Below are positions 1 to 7,871 of a stretch of 64,000 bases of DNA, piece after piece. Location: positions 1 through 64,000 of the forward strand of contig NZ_JTJW01000003.1 of assembly GCF_000805385.1 (NCBI RefSeq), written 5' to 3'. The position numbers were made by a program, and so were the translations under genes. This DNA is from Mycolicibacterium setense. Lineage in GTDB: Bacteria > Actinomycetota > Actinomycetes > Mycobacteriales > Mycobacteriaceae. Positions within the stretch are counted from its first letter, which is position 1; every line of letters starts with the position of its first letter. Below the pieces are notes generated by a model. It was not told the origin of the DNA. It saw only the letters and a list, made by a program, of their open reading frames with translations, and searched no databases.

Positions 1-2482
1 GAAGGTGCTGCCAGATGAGCACCGACAGACCGAAGGATGCGCCGAGGGACAGCACCACGGTGCCCACGATCACCGCTGCGGCCACCACGCTGCGGGTGAG
101 GATCAGCATGATGATGAAGATCAGGCAGAGCGAGGCGATTCCGGCGATCAGCAGGTCGTAGTTGGCGCCTTCCTGCATGTCCTTGAACATGGCCGCGGTA
201 CCGCCGAGGTAGATCTTGGAGCCCTCCAGCGGGGTGCCCTTGATCGCCTCCTTGGCGGCCAGCTTGATGGGTTCGACGTGAGCGACCCCTTCGGGGCTCA
301 TGGGGTCGCCCTCATGGCTGATGATGAACCGCACCGCGTGCCCGTCGGGAGACAGGAACATCTTCATGCCGCGCTTGAAGTCCGGGTTCTCGAAGGTCTC
401 CGGCGGCAGATAGAACGAGTCGTCGTTCTTGGCGGCGTCGAAGGCCTGACCCATGGCGGTGGAGTTGTCCTGCATCGCCGCCATCTGATCCTGCATGCCG
501 CCCTGGGTGGCCTGCATGGTCAGCATCATGGTCTTCATCGTCTTCATCGTCGCGATCATGGGCTGCATGTTCGCGATCATCACCGGGATGAGTGCGTTCA
601 TCTTGTCCATGTCCGGCACGATCTGCTCGAAATCAGCTGTCATGGTGTCGACCCCGTCGAGGGTGTCGAACACCGAGCGCATCGCCCAGCACATGGGAAT
701 GTCGTAGCAGTGCGGTTCCCAGTACAGGTAGTTGCGGATCGGCCGGAAGAAATCGTCGAAATCCGAGATGTGATCGCGAAGTTCCTTCACGTCGTCGACC
801 ATGATGTGCATCTTGCCGACCATGCTGTTCATGACGTCGCGCATCTGCTCCATGAGCGCGATCATCTTGTCCATCGTGTCGATGGTGACCTGCATTTCAT
901 CGGCTTGCTTGAGCATGTCAGCCATGCGGTCCTGCATGTACTTCTGATTCATGGTCTGGGTCGTGCCCTGCATGCTGATGTTGAACGGGATCGAAGTGTG
1001 TTCGATCGGCGTTCCCTGCGGACGCGTGATGGCCTGCACCCGGGAGACACCCGGCACGCCGACGATGCGCTTGGCGATCCGCTCGATCACCAGGAAGTCC
1101 GCCGAGTTGCGCAGATCGTGATCGCTTTCGATCAACAGCAATTCGGGGTTCATCCGGGCCTGCGAGAAGTGGCGGTCCGCCGCGGCGTACCCGGTGTTGG
1201 CCGGCAGGTCCGGCGGCAGGTACTTGCGGTCGTTGTAGTTGGTCTTGTAGCCGGGCAGGGTCAACAGGCCGACCAGCGAGATGGCGATGGTGGCGACCAG
1301 GATGGGACCGGGCCAGCGCACCACGGCGGCACCGATCTTGCGCCACCCGCGGGTGCGCATGGCCCGCTTGGGCTCCAGCGTCTTGCCGAACTTGGTGGCC
1401 ACCGTGATGATCGCCGAGCCGAGGGTCAGCGCGACCACCACGACCATCACCATGCCGATGGCCAGCGGGATACCCAGTGACTGGAAGTACGGCAGGCGGG
1501 TGAAATGCAGGCAGAACGTGGCGCCGGCGATGGTCAGGCCCGAACCCAGGATGACGTGGGCGGTGCCGTGGAACATCGTGTAGTAGGCCGATTCTCGGTC
1601 CTCGCCGACACTTCGGGCCTCTTGATATCGGCCTATGAGGAATATCGCGTAGTCCGTGGATGCCGCGATCGCGAGCATGACCAGCAGGTTGGTGGCGAAC
1701 GTCGAGAGCCCGATGATGTTGTAGTAGCCCAGGAACGCCACCAGGCCGCGGGCTGCCGACAGTGACAGCACCACCATGAACAGGGTGAGCAGCACGGTCA
1801 CCACAGAGCGGTAGACCGACAGCAACATGATGATGATGACCACGAACGTCAGGGCGGTGATCATCTCGAGGCTGCGGTTACCGGCGATCTCCTGATCGGC
1901 CGACATCGCGGCCGGTCCGGTCACATACGCCTTGACGCCTGGCGGCGCCTGCACACTCTGGACGATCTTCTCGGTGGCCTCGACGGATTCGTTGGCCAGC
2001 GCCTCGCCCTGGTTACCGGCGGTGTAGACCTGCACATAAGCGGCATGCCCGTCGGAGCTCTGGGCGCCCGAGGCGGTCAGCGGGTCGCCCCAGAAATCCT
2101 GGATGTGCTCGATGTGCTTGTCGTCGGCCTCGAGCTTGTCCACGATCTCGTCGTAGTACTTGTGTGCCTCGTCGCCCAGGGGCTGATCACCCTCGAGGAC
2201 GACCATGACCGAGCTGTTGGACTTGAACTCCTGGAACACCTCGCCGACGCGCTTCATCGCGATCATCGACGGCGCATCGTCCGGTGTCATCGACACCGAG
2301 CGCATCTTCCCGACCTCTTCGAGCTGCGGAACGACGGTGTTCAGGACAGCGATGACGGCGATCCAGCCGATGATGATCGGCACCGACAAGCGCCGGATCC
2401 ACTTGGCGATCCCGCCATGATTGCTGTGCTTAGGTGCGGGGGCCGCCGGGATCGAGTCGGTCGGGGTGTCGTAATTGCTCAT
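1..2482 (-). CDS. MmpL4/5-type RND lipid exporter, C-terminus cut by window edge
   Basis: Inner-membrane RND transporter of the MmpL family, expected to export a lipid or siderophore with its MmpS partner using proton motive force. The reverse strand reads openly for about 827 codons from ATG at 2482 ([14 protein letters not shown]). An N-terminal membrane segment is followed by a large periplasmic loop and a membrane bundle containing the motif STDYAIF, the usual MmpL proton-relay position. A long Met- and Gln-rich, probably coiled-coil second loop follows, then the start of the second membrane bundle (GLSVLIWQH at the edge). Family members are about 960 residues, so roughly 130 are missing. 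Its ATG overlaps the mmpS stop by four bases. The MmpS pairing and the coiled-coil loop point to the MmpL4/5 group rather than MmpL3 or MmpL11. The substrate is unknown. Confidence 0.93.
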   Translation of the reverse strand, partial: MSNYDTPTDSIPAAPAPKHSNHGGIAKWIRRLSVPIIIGWIAVIAVLNTVVPQLEEVGKMRSVSMTPDDAPSMIAMKRVGEVFQEFKSNSSVMVVLEGDQPLGDEAHKYYDEIVDKLEADDKHIEHIQDFWGDPLTASGAQSSDGHAAYVQVYTAGNQGEALANESVEATEKIVQSVQAPPGVKAYVTGPAAMSADQEIAGNRSLEMITALTFVVIIIMLLSVYRSVVTVLLTLFMVVLSLSAARGLVAFLGYYNIIGLSTFATNLLVMLAIAASTDYAIFLIGRYQEARSVGEDRESAYYTMFHGTAHVILGSGLTIAGATFCLHFTRLPYFQSLGIPLAIGMVMVVVVALTLGSAIITVATKFGKTLEPKRAMRTRGWRKIGAAVVRWPGPILVATIAISLVGLLTLPGYKTNYNDRKYLPPDLPANTGYAAADRHFSQARMNPELLLIESDHDLRNSADFLVIERIAKRIVGVPGVSRVQAITRPQGTPIEHTSIPFNISMQGTTQTMNQKYMQDRMADMLKQADEMQVTIDTMDKMIALMEQMRDVMNSMVGKMHIMVDDVKELRDHISDFDDFFRPIRNYLYWEPHCYDIPMCWAMRSVFDTLDGVDTMTADFEQIVPDMDKMNALIPVMIANMQPMIATMKTMKTMMLTMQATQGGMQDQMAAMQDNSTAMGQAFDAAKNDDSFYLPPETFENPDFKRGMKMFLSPDGHAVRFIISHEGDPMSPEGVAHVEPIKLAAKEAIKGTPLEGSKIYLGGTAAMFKDMQEGANYDLLIAGIASLCLIFIIMLILTRSVVAAAVIVGTVVLSLGASFGLSVLIWQHL

Positions 2483-2907
2483 GCAGATTTCACCAAGCAG
2501 AAGGTCTGGGCGTTGACGCCGTTGGAGGTTCTCTCGTCCTTGAGTTCGTCATCGACGGTGATCCGGCAGCTGATCATGTCGCCGTTGCCCTGGGCCACGA
2601 TGTTGGGGAAGACCGACGGTGCGGTGGACTCCAAGCGCAGCGTCCACGGCAGGCTGACCCCGTCGATGCGCTGCGGTTGCGCGTCGAGATCGAGGTAGTT
2701 CACGTCGGCAGTGGCGCCCGGCTCGCCGTAGATCTCGTAGACCACGACCTTGGGGTCGAAGGGTTTGGTGTCATCGACCTTGGCGCTGGCGAAGCCGGAG
2801 CCGTCGCCTGCGCCGAAGAACGTGCGTACCCGCATCACCGTGAATCCGCCGACCAACACCACCGCGATGATGATCAATGGAATCCAGAACCGTCTCAACA
2901 GCTTCAT
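2479..2907 (-). CDS. MmpS4/5-type accessory membrane protein
   Basis: A 142-residue MmpS protein: short cytoplasmic start ([10 protein letters not shown]), one membrane helix at about residues 8-28, then a periplasmic beta-rich domain with two cysteines (ISCRI and TFCLV) near the C-terminus, as in MmpS4/5. These proteins assist their cognate MmpL in transport. The stop overlaps the mmpL start (ATGA), so the two are translationally coupled. A GAAAGG about 13 bases upstream of the ATG is a plausible ribosome site. The first 137 bases are also read, in another frame of the same strand, as the tail of the upstream methyltransferase gene. Confidence 0.92.
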   Translation of the reverse strand: MKLLRRFWIPLIIIAVVLVGGFTVMRVRTFFGAGDGSGFASAKVDDTKPFDPKVVVYEIYGEPGATADVNYLDLDAQPQRIDGVSLPWTLRLESTAPSVFPNIVAQGNGDMISCRITVDDELKDERTSNGVNAQTFCLVKSA

Positions 2908-3493
2908 ATTCGCTGGTCGGCCTTTCGGAGGTCAGGTACGCGGTGACGTACCGGCTAGCTTGGAAGCTCCATTGCCACTTCGTGATCATCTCGGCGTCGG
3001 CGGCTTCCCGCCAACATCGTTCTACGTCGACATCCGAGGCGACATCTCCGTCGGATTCGTCGCGGAACGGACTCACCGAGATCTCCGAGACGAGCCTGCT
3101 GCCCGGTGCGCTCATGACGGTGATGTCGGCGACGAGCCGACGCTGCTCGTCCAATGGGATGAAGGGTAATACGCCTTCCACGCTCCACAGGGTCGGCCGG
3201 TCGGCGTCGAATCCGGCGCGGACCAGTGCTGCGGCCCAGTTGTCGCTGATCGTGGCAGGCACACCGCACACCGCCGCCGTTGGCGTGATACCTGTCACGG
3301 CGTGGGTCTTGACGTCGAGGATCGCCGGATCGTCGACGACGTAGACGGTGATGTCCGCCGGCCAGGGCAGTTGGTACGGTCGCGGATCCAGATCGGAGGC
3401 CAGGAAAACGACCTGTGCGACGCCGGACTCGACAGCAGTCAAGAGATAGGTGTCGAGGAGGTCTGATTGAAGTGCCAGGCACGAGCTCGGCAT
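2771..3493 (-). CDS. N-terminally truncated SAM-dependent methyltransferase (mycobacterial TIGR00027 type)
   Basis: A 240-residue protein matching the middle and C-terminal parts of the mycobacterial SAM-dependent methyltransferase family (TIGR00027/UPF0677, usually about 300 residues). Recognisable pieces are VVFLASDLDPRPYQLPW (motif I region, family form VVILAAGLDSRAYRLPW), TLWSVEGVLPFI and SAPGSRLVSE. About 80-90 residues found before motif I in full members are absent. ATG 3493 is chosen because GAGGAGGAG lies seven bases upstream; an upstream ATG at 3559 lacks such a site. The last 45 or so codons run into mmpS in another frame and become basic and low in complexity, so the natural C-terminus is probably replaced. 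It is either a decaying fragment kept as an operon leader or a shortened enzyme acting on the exported lipid. Confidence 0.6.
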   Translation of the reverse strand: MPSSCLALQSDLLDTYLLTAVESGVAQVVFLASDLDPRPYQLPWPADITVYVVDDPAILDVKTHAVTGITPTAAVCGVPATISDNWAAALVRAGFDADRPTLWSVEGVLPFIPLDEQRRLVADITVMSAPGSRLVSEISVSPFRDESDGDVASDVDVERCWREAADAEMITKWQWSFQASRYVTAYLTSERPTSEYEAVETVLDSIDHHRGGVGRRIHGDAGTHVLRRRRRLRLRQRQGR

Positions 3494-3549
3494 CGGCACT
3501 CCTCCTCGCGATTTCCTTGCCGGATGTAAAGTGAAACCTATACAGTCGG

Positions 3550-3568
3550 CTAACTTCAATCAAGTTAG
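3550..3568. promoter_or_regulatory. Perfect inverted repeat, likely TetR operator for the mmpS/mmpL operon
   Basis: CTAACTT, five bases, then AAGTTAG: perfect 7-bp arms in the divergent gap between the methyltransferase/mmpS/mmpL operon and a tetR gene. On the reverse strand a TAGGTT at 3535-3540 can serve as a -10 box, which would put the repeat over the -35 region. That is the usual place for a TetR family repressor controlling an adjacent MmpS/MmpL pair. The assignment is by position and symmetry only. Confidence 0.6.
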
Positions 3569-3633
3569 TTCGACTATTGACACTGTGATCTAGCCCGCGT
3601 CTGGGTACGCTCGGCGCGACGAAGGGACGGGGT

Positions 3634-4215
3634 GTGGCGAAGGCTGTTGCGCCGCGTGGCTTTGCGCGCGAGCGGGTGCTGGAAGCGGCGCTGAGCCTGT
3701 TCGCCGAGCACGGTGTCAACGGAACGTCGCTGCAGATGATCGCCGACCGCCTGGGCGTCAGCAAGGCCGCCGTCTACTACCAGTTCCATTCCAAGGACGA
3801 GATCGTGCTGGCGGTCATCCAGCCGGTCTTCGACGACATGATCCGCCTGGTCCGCATCGCCGAGGCGATGTCCACACCCGAGGCCCGGCGGGAGGCCGCG
3901 ATCAGCGGCATGGTGGAGATGGCGGTGCGGCACCGTCGCGTCACCGCGGTGTTCCACGGAGACCCAGTCATCGACAGCCTCGTGCACAGTCGTGACGAAC
4001 TCCAGGACACGATCGAACGACTGACCGGGATCCTGCTGGGCCCCGAACCCGATGCCGCCGACCGGATCTGCATGTCGGTGCTCGCCGCCGGTGTCTACGG
4101 CAGCGCCACCGACCCCGCGCTCGCCGACGTCACCGACGAGGAACTGCACCGCGTGCTGCTGGATTGCGCGCAACGGTTGCTGCGCGCGCCTGCCACGCCC
4201 GTCTCCTCCGGCTGA
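3634..4215 (+). CDS. TetR family transcriptional regulator
   Basis: A 193-residue one-component regulator. The N-terminal helix-turn-helix is clear (VLEAALSLFAEHGVNGTSLQ, then IADRLGVSKAAVYYQFHSKD). The remainder is a variable helical ligand-binding domain. The GTG start at 3634 is preceded by GAAGGGACGG. It is divergent from the methyltransferase/mmpS/mmpL operon, with a perfect inverted repeat between them, so it most likely represses that exporter and itself. In M. abscessus, TetR regulators are known to control neighbouring MmpS5/MmpL5 pairs in the same arrangement. The ligand is unknown. Confidence 0.93.
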   Translation: MAKAVAPRGFARERVLEAALSLFAEHGVNGTSLQMIADRLGVSKAAVYYQFHSKDEIVLAVIQPVFDDMIRLVRIAEAMSTPEARREAAISGMVEMAVRHRRVTAVFHGDPVIDSLVHSRDELQDTIERLTGILLGPEPDAADRICMSVLAAGVYGSATDPALADVTDEELHRVLLDCAQRLLRAPATPVSSG

Positions 4216-4224
4216 CGCCGAAAA

Positions 4225-5928
4225 TCAGCCCCGCAGCGCCGACGCGAAGATCGCGGGCAGCTTGCCCCATCCGGGGTTGCCGGCGAAGTCCACCAGCAGG
4301 CGGCCCGTCGTGGCCGCGGTGCGGTTGTTGACGAACCACGGCGGCTTCGGCGACAACGACCACTCGCCGCGGACCACCGAGCGCGGCGCGGGCCGGAACG
4401 GGCCGCGGACCACCGTGCGCTCCGGGCGATCGAGCAGAAAAGCGTTGTGCACCACGCCCGTTCCGCTCTGGATGTCGTTGCGCTTGTGTCCGGGGAAGGC
4501 GCCCCAGGTGGCGGTGGGCGTCAGATAGCCGACGCCGGTCCAGGCGTTGATCGCGATGGTGCCGTAGCGCAGCTGCTCGACGAGGTGGTCGAACTTGTCG
4601 CCGAGGCCGGCGAGGGTGTCCGGGTGGGCGATGATGTTGACGCCGAGGGTGCCGACGAACTCGTCGTTGGCGACGCGGACCGCCTCCTCGAGGAATCGTT
4701 CAGCCGAATTGTCGTCTTCTGTGTCGAGTTCGATCACGCCGAGCACCGGACCGAAGTACTCCGTGCACAACAGGGCTTTGCGGTCGGCCGGATCGACCAC
4801 CAGGACCCGGGCTCCGCTGGAGCCCAGGTGCTGTGCGTCCGGGTATGACGTGTCGGCGCTGGCGACCCTGACGTCGGAGCCGGGGTAGTAGGCCGCCCGC
4901 GTCGGTGCGTCGTTGACGGCTTTGCGGATGGCGGCGATGAACTCGTCGCGTTGCGCCCAGCGCTTGGGCAGCACCACCACCTGCGCGGCCACGCAGTTGT
5001 AGCCGTTGTTGTGCAGCCGTTGTGTGGCAACGTGATTGGCCTGGAACTCGATGTCGGCCTTGCTCCAGACGCCGGGTAGCACGATCGTCGGCGACACCCC
5101 ACCGAGCTCGGCGGTCATTTCCTTGTCCAGCACCGGCTCGTCGGCCGCCTTGCGCCGGGCGCCTTCCTCCCCGGTGCCGAACACGATGGCGTCGTACGTC
5201 AGTGCGCTGCCGGTCATGTGCACATGGTCGACGCGCTTGTGCCGCACCAGGTAAGTGCCGGCCTCGGCTCCGCCGGTCAGGATGCGCACCGCGCCGACAG
5301 CGATGAACGGAGCCAGCACCTTGGTCAGGACGGGCAGTAGCGGATCGGTGATCGGGTTGAGCTTGAGGGCCACGACGCGGTTGTTCGCGTACAGCTCGTA
5401 GATGGTGTCCAGCGGGGCGATCGAGAAGATGTTGCCTGCCCCCAGGACCGCACCCACACCATTGGTGGCCGACGGGTCGCGCTGGGCCAGGCCGGCCGCC
5501 CGTATCGCCTCGGCCTTCTCGATACCGGGCTGCAGCCACACCTCGGCGCTGAACCCGGACAGCAGTAGCTGGTCGAAGGTATTGAGCGGCAGGGCTTTTA
5601 CCGTCGTGCGGCCGCCGGGGGCGTAGCCGAACTCGGCGCCGTCGAGCGGGCTGCGGCCCGATTCGAGCTTGGCCAGGCTCTCCGAAAGGGCACCCAGCCC
5701 GGCCGCCAGCGAGTACGGGCCCGACATCCATTCCTCGCCGACCAGCGGCGAGGACGGGTCGAGTTGTTTGATCCCGACGGCAGCGTCGACCCACTCGGCG
5801 GCATGGCGCACGGTCAGCGCGCGCACCTCGTCGAGCAACCCGCGGCGGGCCGCCAATGACAGGGAAGCCCAGGTCTTTTCGCCCTCGACGAGTTCCTCGA
5901 GGGCCTCGTCTATCTGCATTTCGGTCAT
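4225..5928 (-). CDS. Aldehyde dehydrogenase family protein
   Basis: A 567-residue NAD(P)-dependent aldehyde dehydrogenase superfamily protein. ELGG at residues 274-277 supplies the general-base glutamate, and the nucleophile is C312 in GYNCVAAQ. It is longer than a typical 480-500 residue ALDH and carries an unusual final 60 residues (RPAPRSVVRGEWSLSPKPPW). The ATG at 5928 lies one base after the stop of the upstream oxygenase gene (TGACATG), so the two are co-translated. Together they suggest oxidation of a substrate to an aldehyde and then to a carboxylate. An alternative ATG/GTG upstream at 5982 would lie inside the oxygenase gene and is not preferred. It ends nine bases from the convergent tetR. 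Confidence 0.9.
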   Translation of the reverse strand: MTEMQIDEALEELVEGEKTWASLSLAARRGLLDEVRALTVRHAAEWVDAAVGIKQLDPSSPLVGEEWMSGPYSLAAGLGALSESLAKLESGRSPLDGAEFGYAPGGRTTVKALPLNTFDQLLLSGFSAEVWLQPGIEKAEAIRAAGLAQRDPSATNGVGAVLGAGNIFSIAPLDTIYELYANNRVVALKLNPITDPLLPVLTKVLAPFIAVGAVRILTGGAEAGTYLVRHKRVDHVHMTGSALTYDAIVFGTGEEGARRKAADEPVLDKEMTAELGGVSPTIVLPGVWSKADIEFQANHVATQRLHNNGYNCVAAQVVVLPKRWAQRDEFIAAIRKAVNDAPTRAAYYPGSDVRVASADTSYPDAQHLGSSGARVLVVDPADRKALLCTEYFGPVLGVIELDTEDDNSAERFLEEAVRVANDEFVGTLGVNIIAHPDTLAGLGDKFDHLVEQLRYGTIAINAWTGVGYLTPTATWGAFPGHKRNDIQSGTGVVHNAFLLDRPERTVVRGPFRPAPRSVVRGEWSLSPKPPWFVNNRTAATTGRLLVDFAGNPGWGKLPAIFASALRG

Positions 5929-5929
5929 G

Positions 5930-7015
5930 TCAGCTCGCGCTCTTGTCGAATTGCACCAACGCTTCGTGGTGGTTGTGGGCATATGGAGTTGGGCCGTCGC
6001 CCGCCTCGCGTTTGGCCACGATCGCAGCGTACTGCTCGAACGGAGTGGTCCGGTCCCATTTCGCCCTGGCCTCGGCCGGCGTGTAGGTCACGGTGTTCTT
6101 GGCCGGGACACCGAGCAGGGTGGGGCCGACGATCGGCGTGGTGTGCGGGGTGGTGAGGTCCAGGAATGCCAGTTCCAGACGCGGATTCATGGCCATGGCC
6201 TTGAGGAGGGGGCGGACCACCGCTCGGGCCGCGACATCGGCGAACCGGCGCTGCGGGATACCGCCCAGCAGTCGCATCCAGCGCGGCATGGTGGCGATGA
6301 TGGCGGCCCGCATGGGGACGTTGAACAGCTTGCGCATCCAGTGCGGCATCCGCTCGGGCAGGATGTGGTAGCCCAGGTCGACCAGGTAGTCCATCATCTT
6401 CTGCGCTACTTCGGAGCCCACGAGGTCTGCTCGGTTGCTCTCGAAGTACTCGCGGATGCCCTCGCGGGTGCGTGGCACGTCGTCGGGATTGATGGTCTGG
6501 AATTCCGCGGCCCGCGCGCACTCCTCCCAATACTGGTTCTCCTCGGCGGGCGACAGCTTGCCGGGACCGTACATCTCGTAGCTGTAGAGGATCGAGTGCC
6601 ACGCGGTCAGGTGGATCCACAGCTGCGAGTGCGGATCGTTGGCGTCGAACGGGCGCTTGGTGATCGGCTCGGTACCGATCGCCTTGGCGTGAATCTTGAC
6701 CAGGACCTCGGAGGCATCCAGAACGGACTTGGCGTCGCCGAAGGCCACCAGGGCGAAGTACTGCATGGTCCGGTCGTAGCGCAGCCGGGTGCGCGCGTAC
6801 ACCTGCCCGGTGGCGTCCACGGCGGCGGCCAGGAACGGGTCGAGGTGCTCGATGGTCACCGCACGGGAGAAGCCGATCAGCAGCGATGTGGGGTAGCTCC
6901 ACACCTTCCAGGTGACCGAATCCGGGCCGAAGAATCCGTAGTCCTCGGCCGGCGCCAACGGTTCGGCGACGGCCGGTAGGCCTGCCGCTTTGCGAAGTGC
7001 GATTAGCGCGTCCAT
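5930..7015 (-). CDS. DUF2236 / MpaB-like oxygenase
   Basis: A 361-residue protein of the DUF2236 family, which includes MpaB and is related to latex-clearing protein, a heme b oxygenase that cleaves polyisoprene. Conserved histidines appear in TIEHLDPFLAAAVD and IHLTAWHSILYSYE, with RTRLRYDRTMQYF before the second. The ATG at 7015 is preceded by GGAGGG with an eight-base spacer. A TAACTT on the reverse strand at 7034-7039 can serve as the -10 box. It is first in a two-gene operon with an aldehyde dehydrogenase, divergent from a tetR, with a strong double operator upstream. The substrate cannot be read from sequence. Confidence 0.85.
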   Translation of the reverse strand: MDALIALRKAAGLPAVAEPLAPAEDYGFFGPDSVTWKVWSYPTSLLIGFSRAVTIEHLDPFLAAAVDATGQVYARTRLRYDRTMQYFALVAFGDAKSVLDASEVLVKIHAKAIGTEPITKRPFDANDPHSQLWIHLTAWHSILYSYEMYGPGKLSPAEENQYWEECARAAEFQTINPDDVPRTREGIREYFESNRADLVGSEVAQKMMDYLVDLGYHILPERMPHWMRKLFNVPMRAAIIATMPRWMRLLGGIPQRRFADVAARAVVRPLLKAMAMNPRLELAFLDLTTPHTTPIVGPTLLGVPAKNTVTYTPAEARAKWDRTTPFEQYAAIVAKREAGDGPTPYAHNHHEALVQFDKSAS

Positions 7016-7039
7016 CTGCGTCGTTCCCTCCGAAAGTTA

Positions 7040-7085
7040 GTGGTACATGACGTACCAGTTGGCTGAATGGTACGTCATGTACCAC
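7040..7085. promoter_or_regulatory. Double palindromic operator between oxygenase operon and tetR
   Basis: Perfect 18-bp inverted repeat: GTGGTACATGACGTACCA at 7040-7057 and its exact complement at 7068-7085, ten bases apart. Each arm is itself a palindrome of the form GGTAC-N5-GTACC. The site therefore looks like two operators 28 bp centre to centre, suited to two TetR dimers. It lies between the promoter elements of the oxygenase operon and the tetR gene and can silence both. Confidence 0.85.
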
Positions 7086-7093
7086 TTGATTGC

Positions 7094-7099
7094 TAGGGT
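7094..7099 (+). promoter_or_regulatory. Candidate -10 box for leaderless tetR transcript
   Basis: TAGGGT fits the mycobacterial TANNNT -10 consensus. It ends six bases before a GTG that is in frame with the TetR reading frame, so transcription would begin at the start codon itself. This spacing decides the start at 7106 over the GTG at 7100. Confidence 0.45.
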
Positions 7100-7105
7100 G
7101 TGCTT

Positions 7106-7816
7106 GTGGAGAGCGGCGTCACCGGGAGATGGGCGGGCCAGCGGGAACGCCGACGGGTCGAGTTCGTCGACGCCGCGCTGTCCGCCATCGCCGAACACGG
7201 TCCGCAGACCTCGACCGAGCAGATCGCCGCACATGTCGGTGTCACCCGCACCAAGCTCTATCGGCACTTCGCCGGCGCGGCCGACCTACAGCGGGCGATC
7301 GCGCAGCGCGCCGCCGAAATGCTCAACACCGAACTTGCGCCGCTGTGGACACCGCACGGTTCGATGGCCCAGATCATCGAGGCCAGCGTCGGCGCCCACG
7401 TGCGGTTCCTCGTCGAGCACCGCAACCTCTACCGCTACCTGGCTCGCTGCTCACTGGGTGAGGACGCCTCGACGCCTGACGCCATCGCGGACATCCGGCT
7501 GACCATCGGTACCCAGCTCGGTGAGTTGTTCACGGTGTACCTCAACGCTTTTGGCGTTTCTACGGATCCGCAGCCGTTGGCCTTCGCCATCGTCGGGCTG
7601 GTCGAATCGACGACCGGCCGGTGGCTTGACCAGCCCGGCTCGACCGCGCAGGACCGGTTGGTGGCCGACCTCGTCCGGTGGATCTGGCTTCTGGTCGACG
7701 ACACGCTGCGGGCCGGTGGGGTGTATCTGGACAGCGCCGAACCGCTGCCGACGCCTGATGTGATCGCCGCGCGGGCCGAGACCTACCGAAACCCCGAACG
7801 CGTCGGCCTCGCCTGA
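7106..7816 (+). CDS. TetR family transcriptional regulator
   Basis: A 236-residue TetR regulator. The helix-turn-helix lies near the N-terminus (FVDAALSAIAEHGPQTSTEQ, IAAHVGVTRTKLYRHFAGAA), followed by a helical effector domain. The start is taken as GTG 7106, directly behind a leaderless-type -10 box; GTG 7100 is two codons longer. It is divergent from the MpaB-like oxygenase/aldehyde dehydrogenase operon, and the double operator between them predicts repression of both directions until an inducer, perhaps the oxygenase substrate, binds. It ends 55 bases from the convergent membrane protein gene. Confidence 0.92.
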   Translation: MESGVTGRWAGQRERRRVEFVDAALSAIAEHGPQTSTEQIAAHVGVTRTKLYRHFAGAADLQRAIAQRAAEMLNTELAPLWTPHGSMAQIIEASVGAHVRFLVEHRNLYRYLARCSLGEDASTPDAIADIRLTIGTQLGELFTVYLNAFGVSTDPQPLAFAIVGLVESTTGRWLDQPGSTAQDRLVADLVRWIWLLVDDTLRAGGVYLDSAEPLPTPDVIAARAETYRNPERVGLA

Positions 7817-7871
7817 CGTTCGCGTATGGGGCGCCGTGGCGGGAGATCGGGCCGCACGCCGCCATTCGGGC

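Noticed and set aside
5..1480. Long open frame on the plus strand opposite the partial mmpL
   Set aside because: Its translation is His/Asp/Arg-rich with no family features, and it is the complement of an MmpL with clear membrane motifs.
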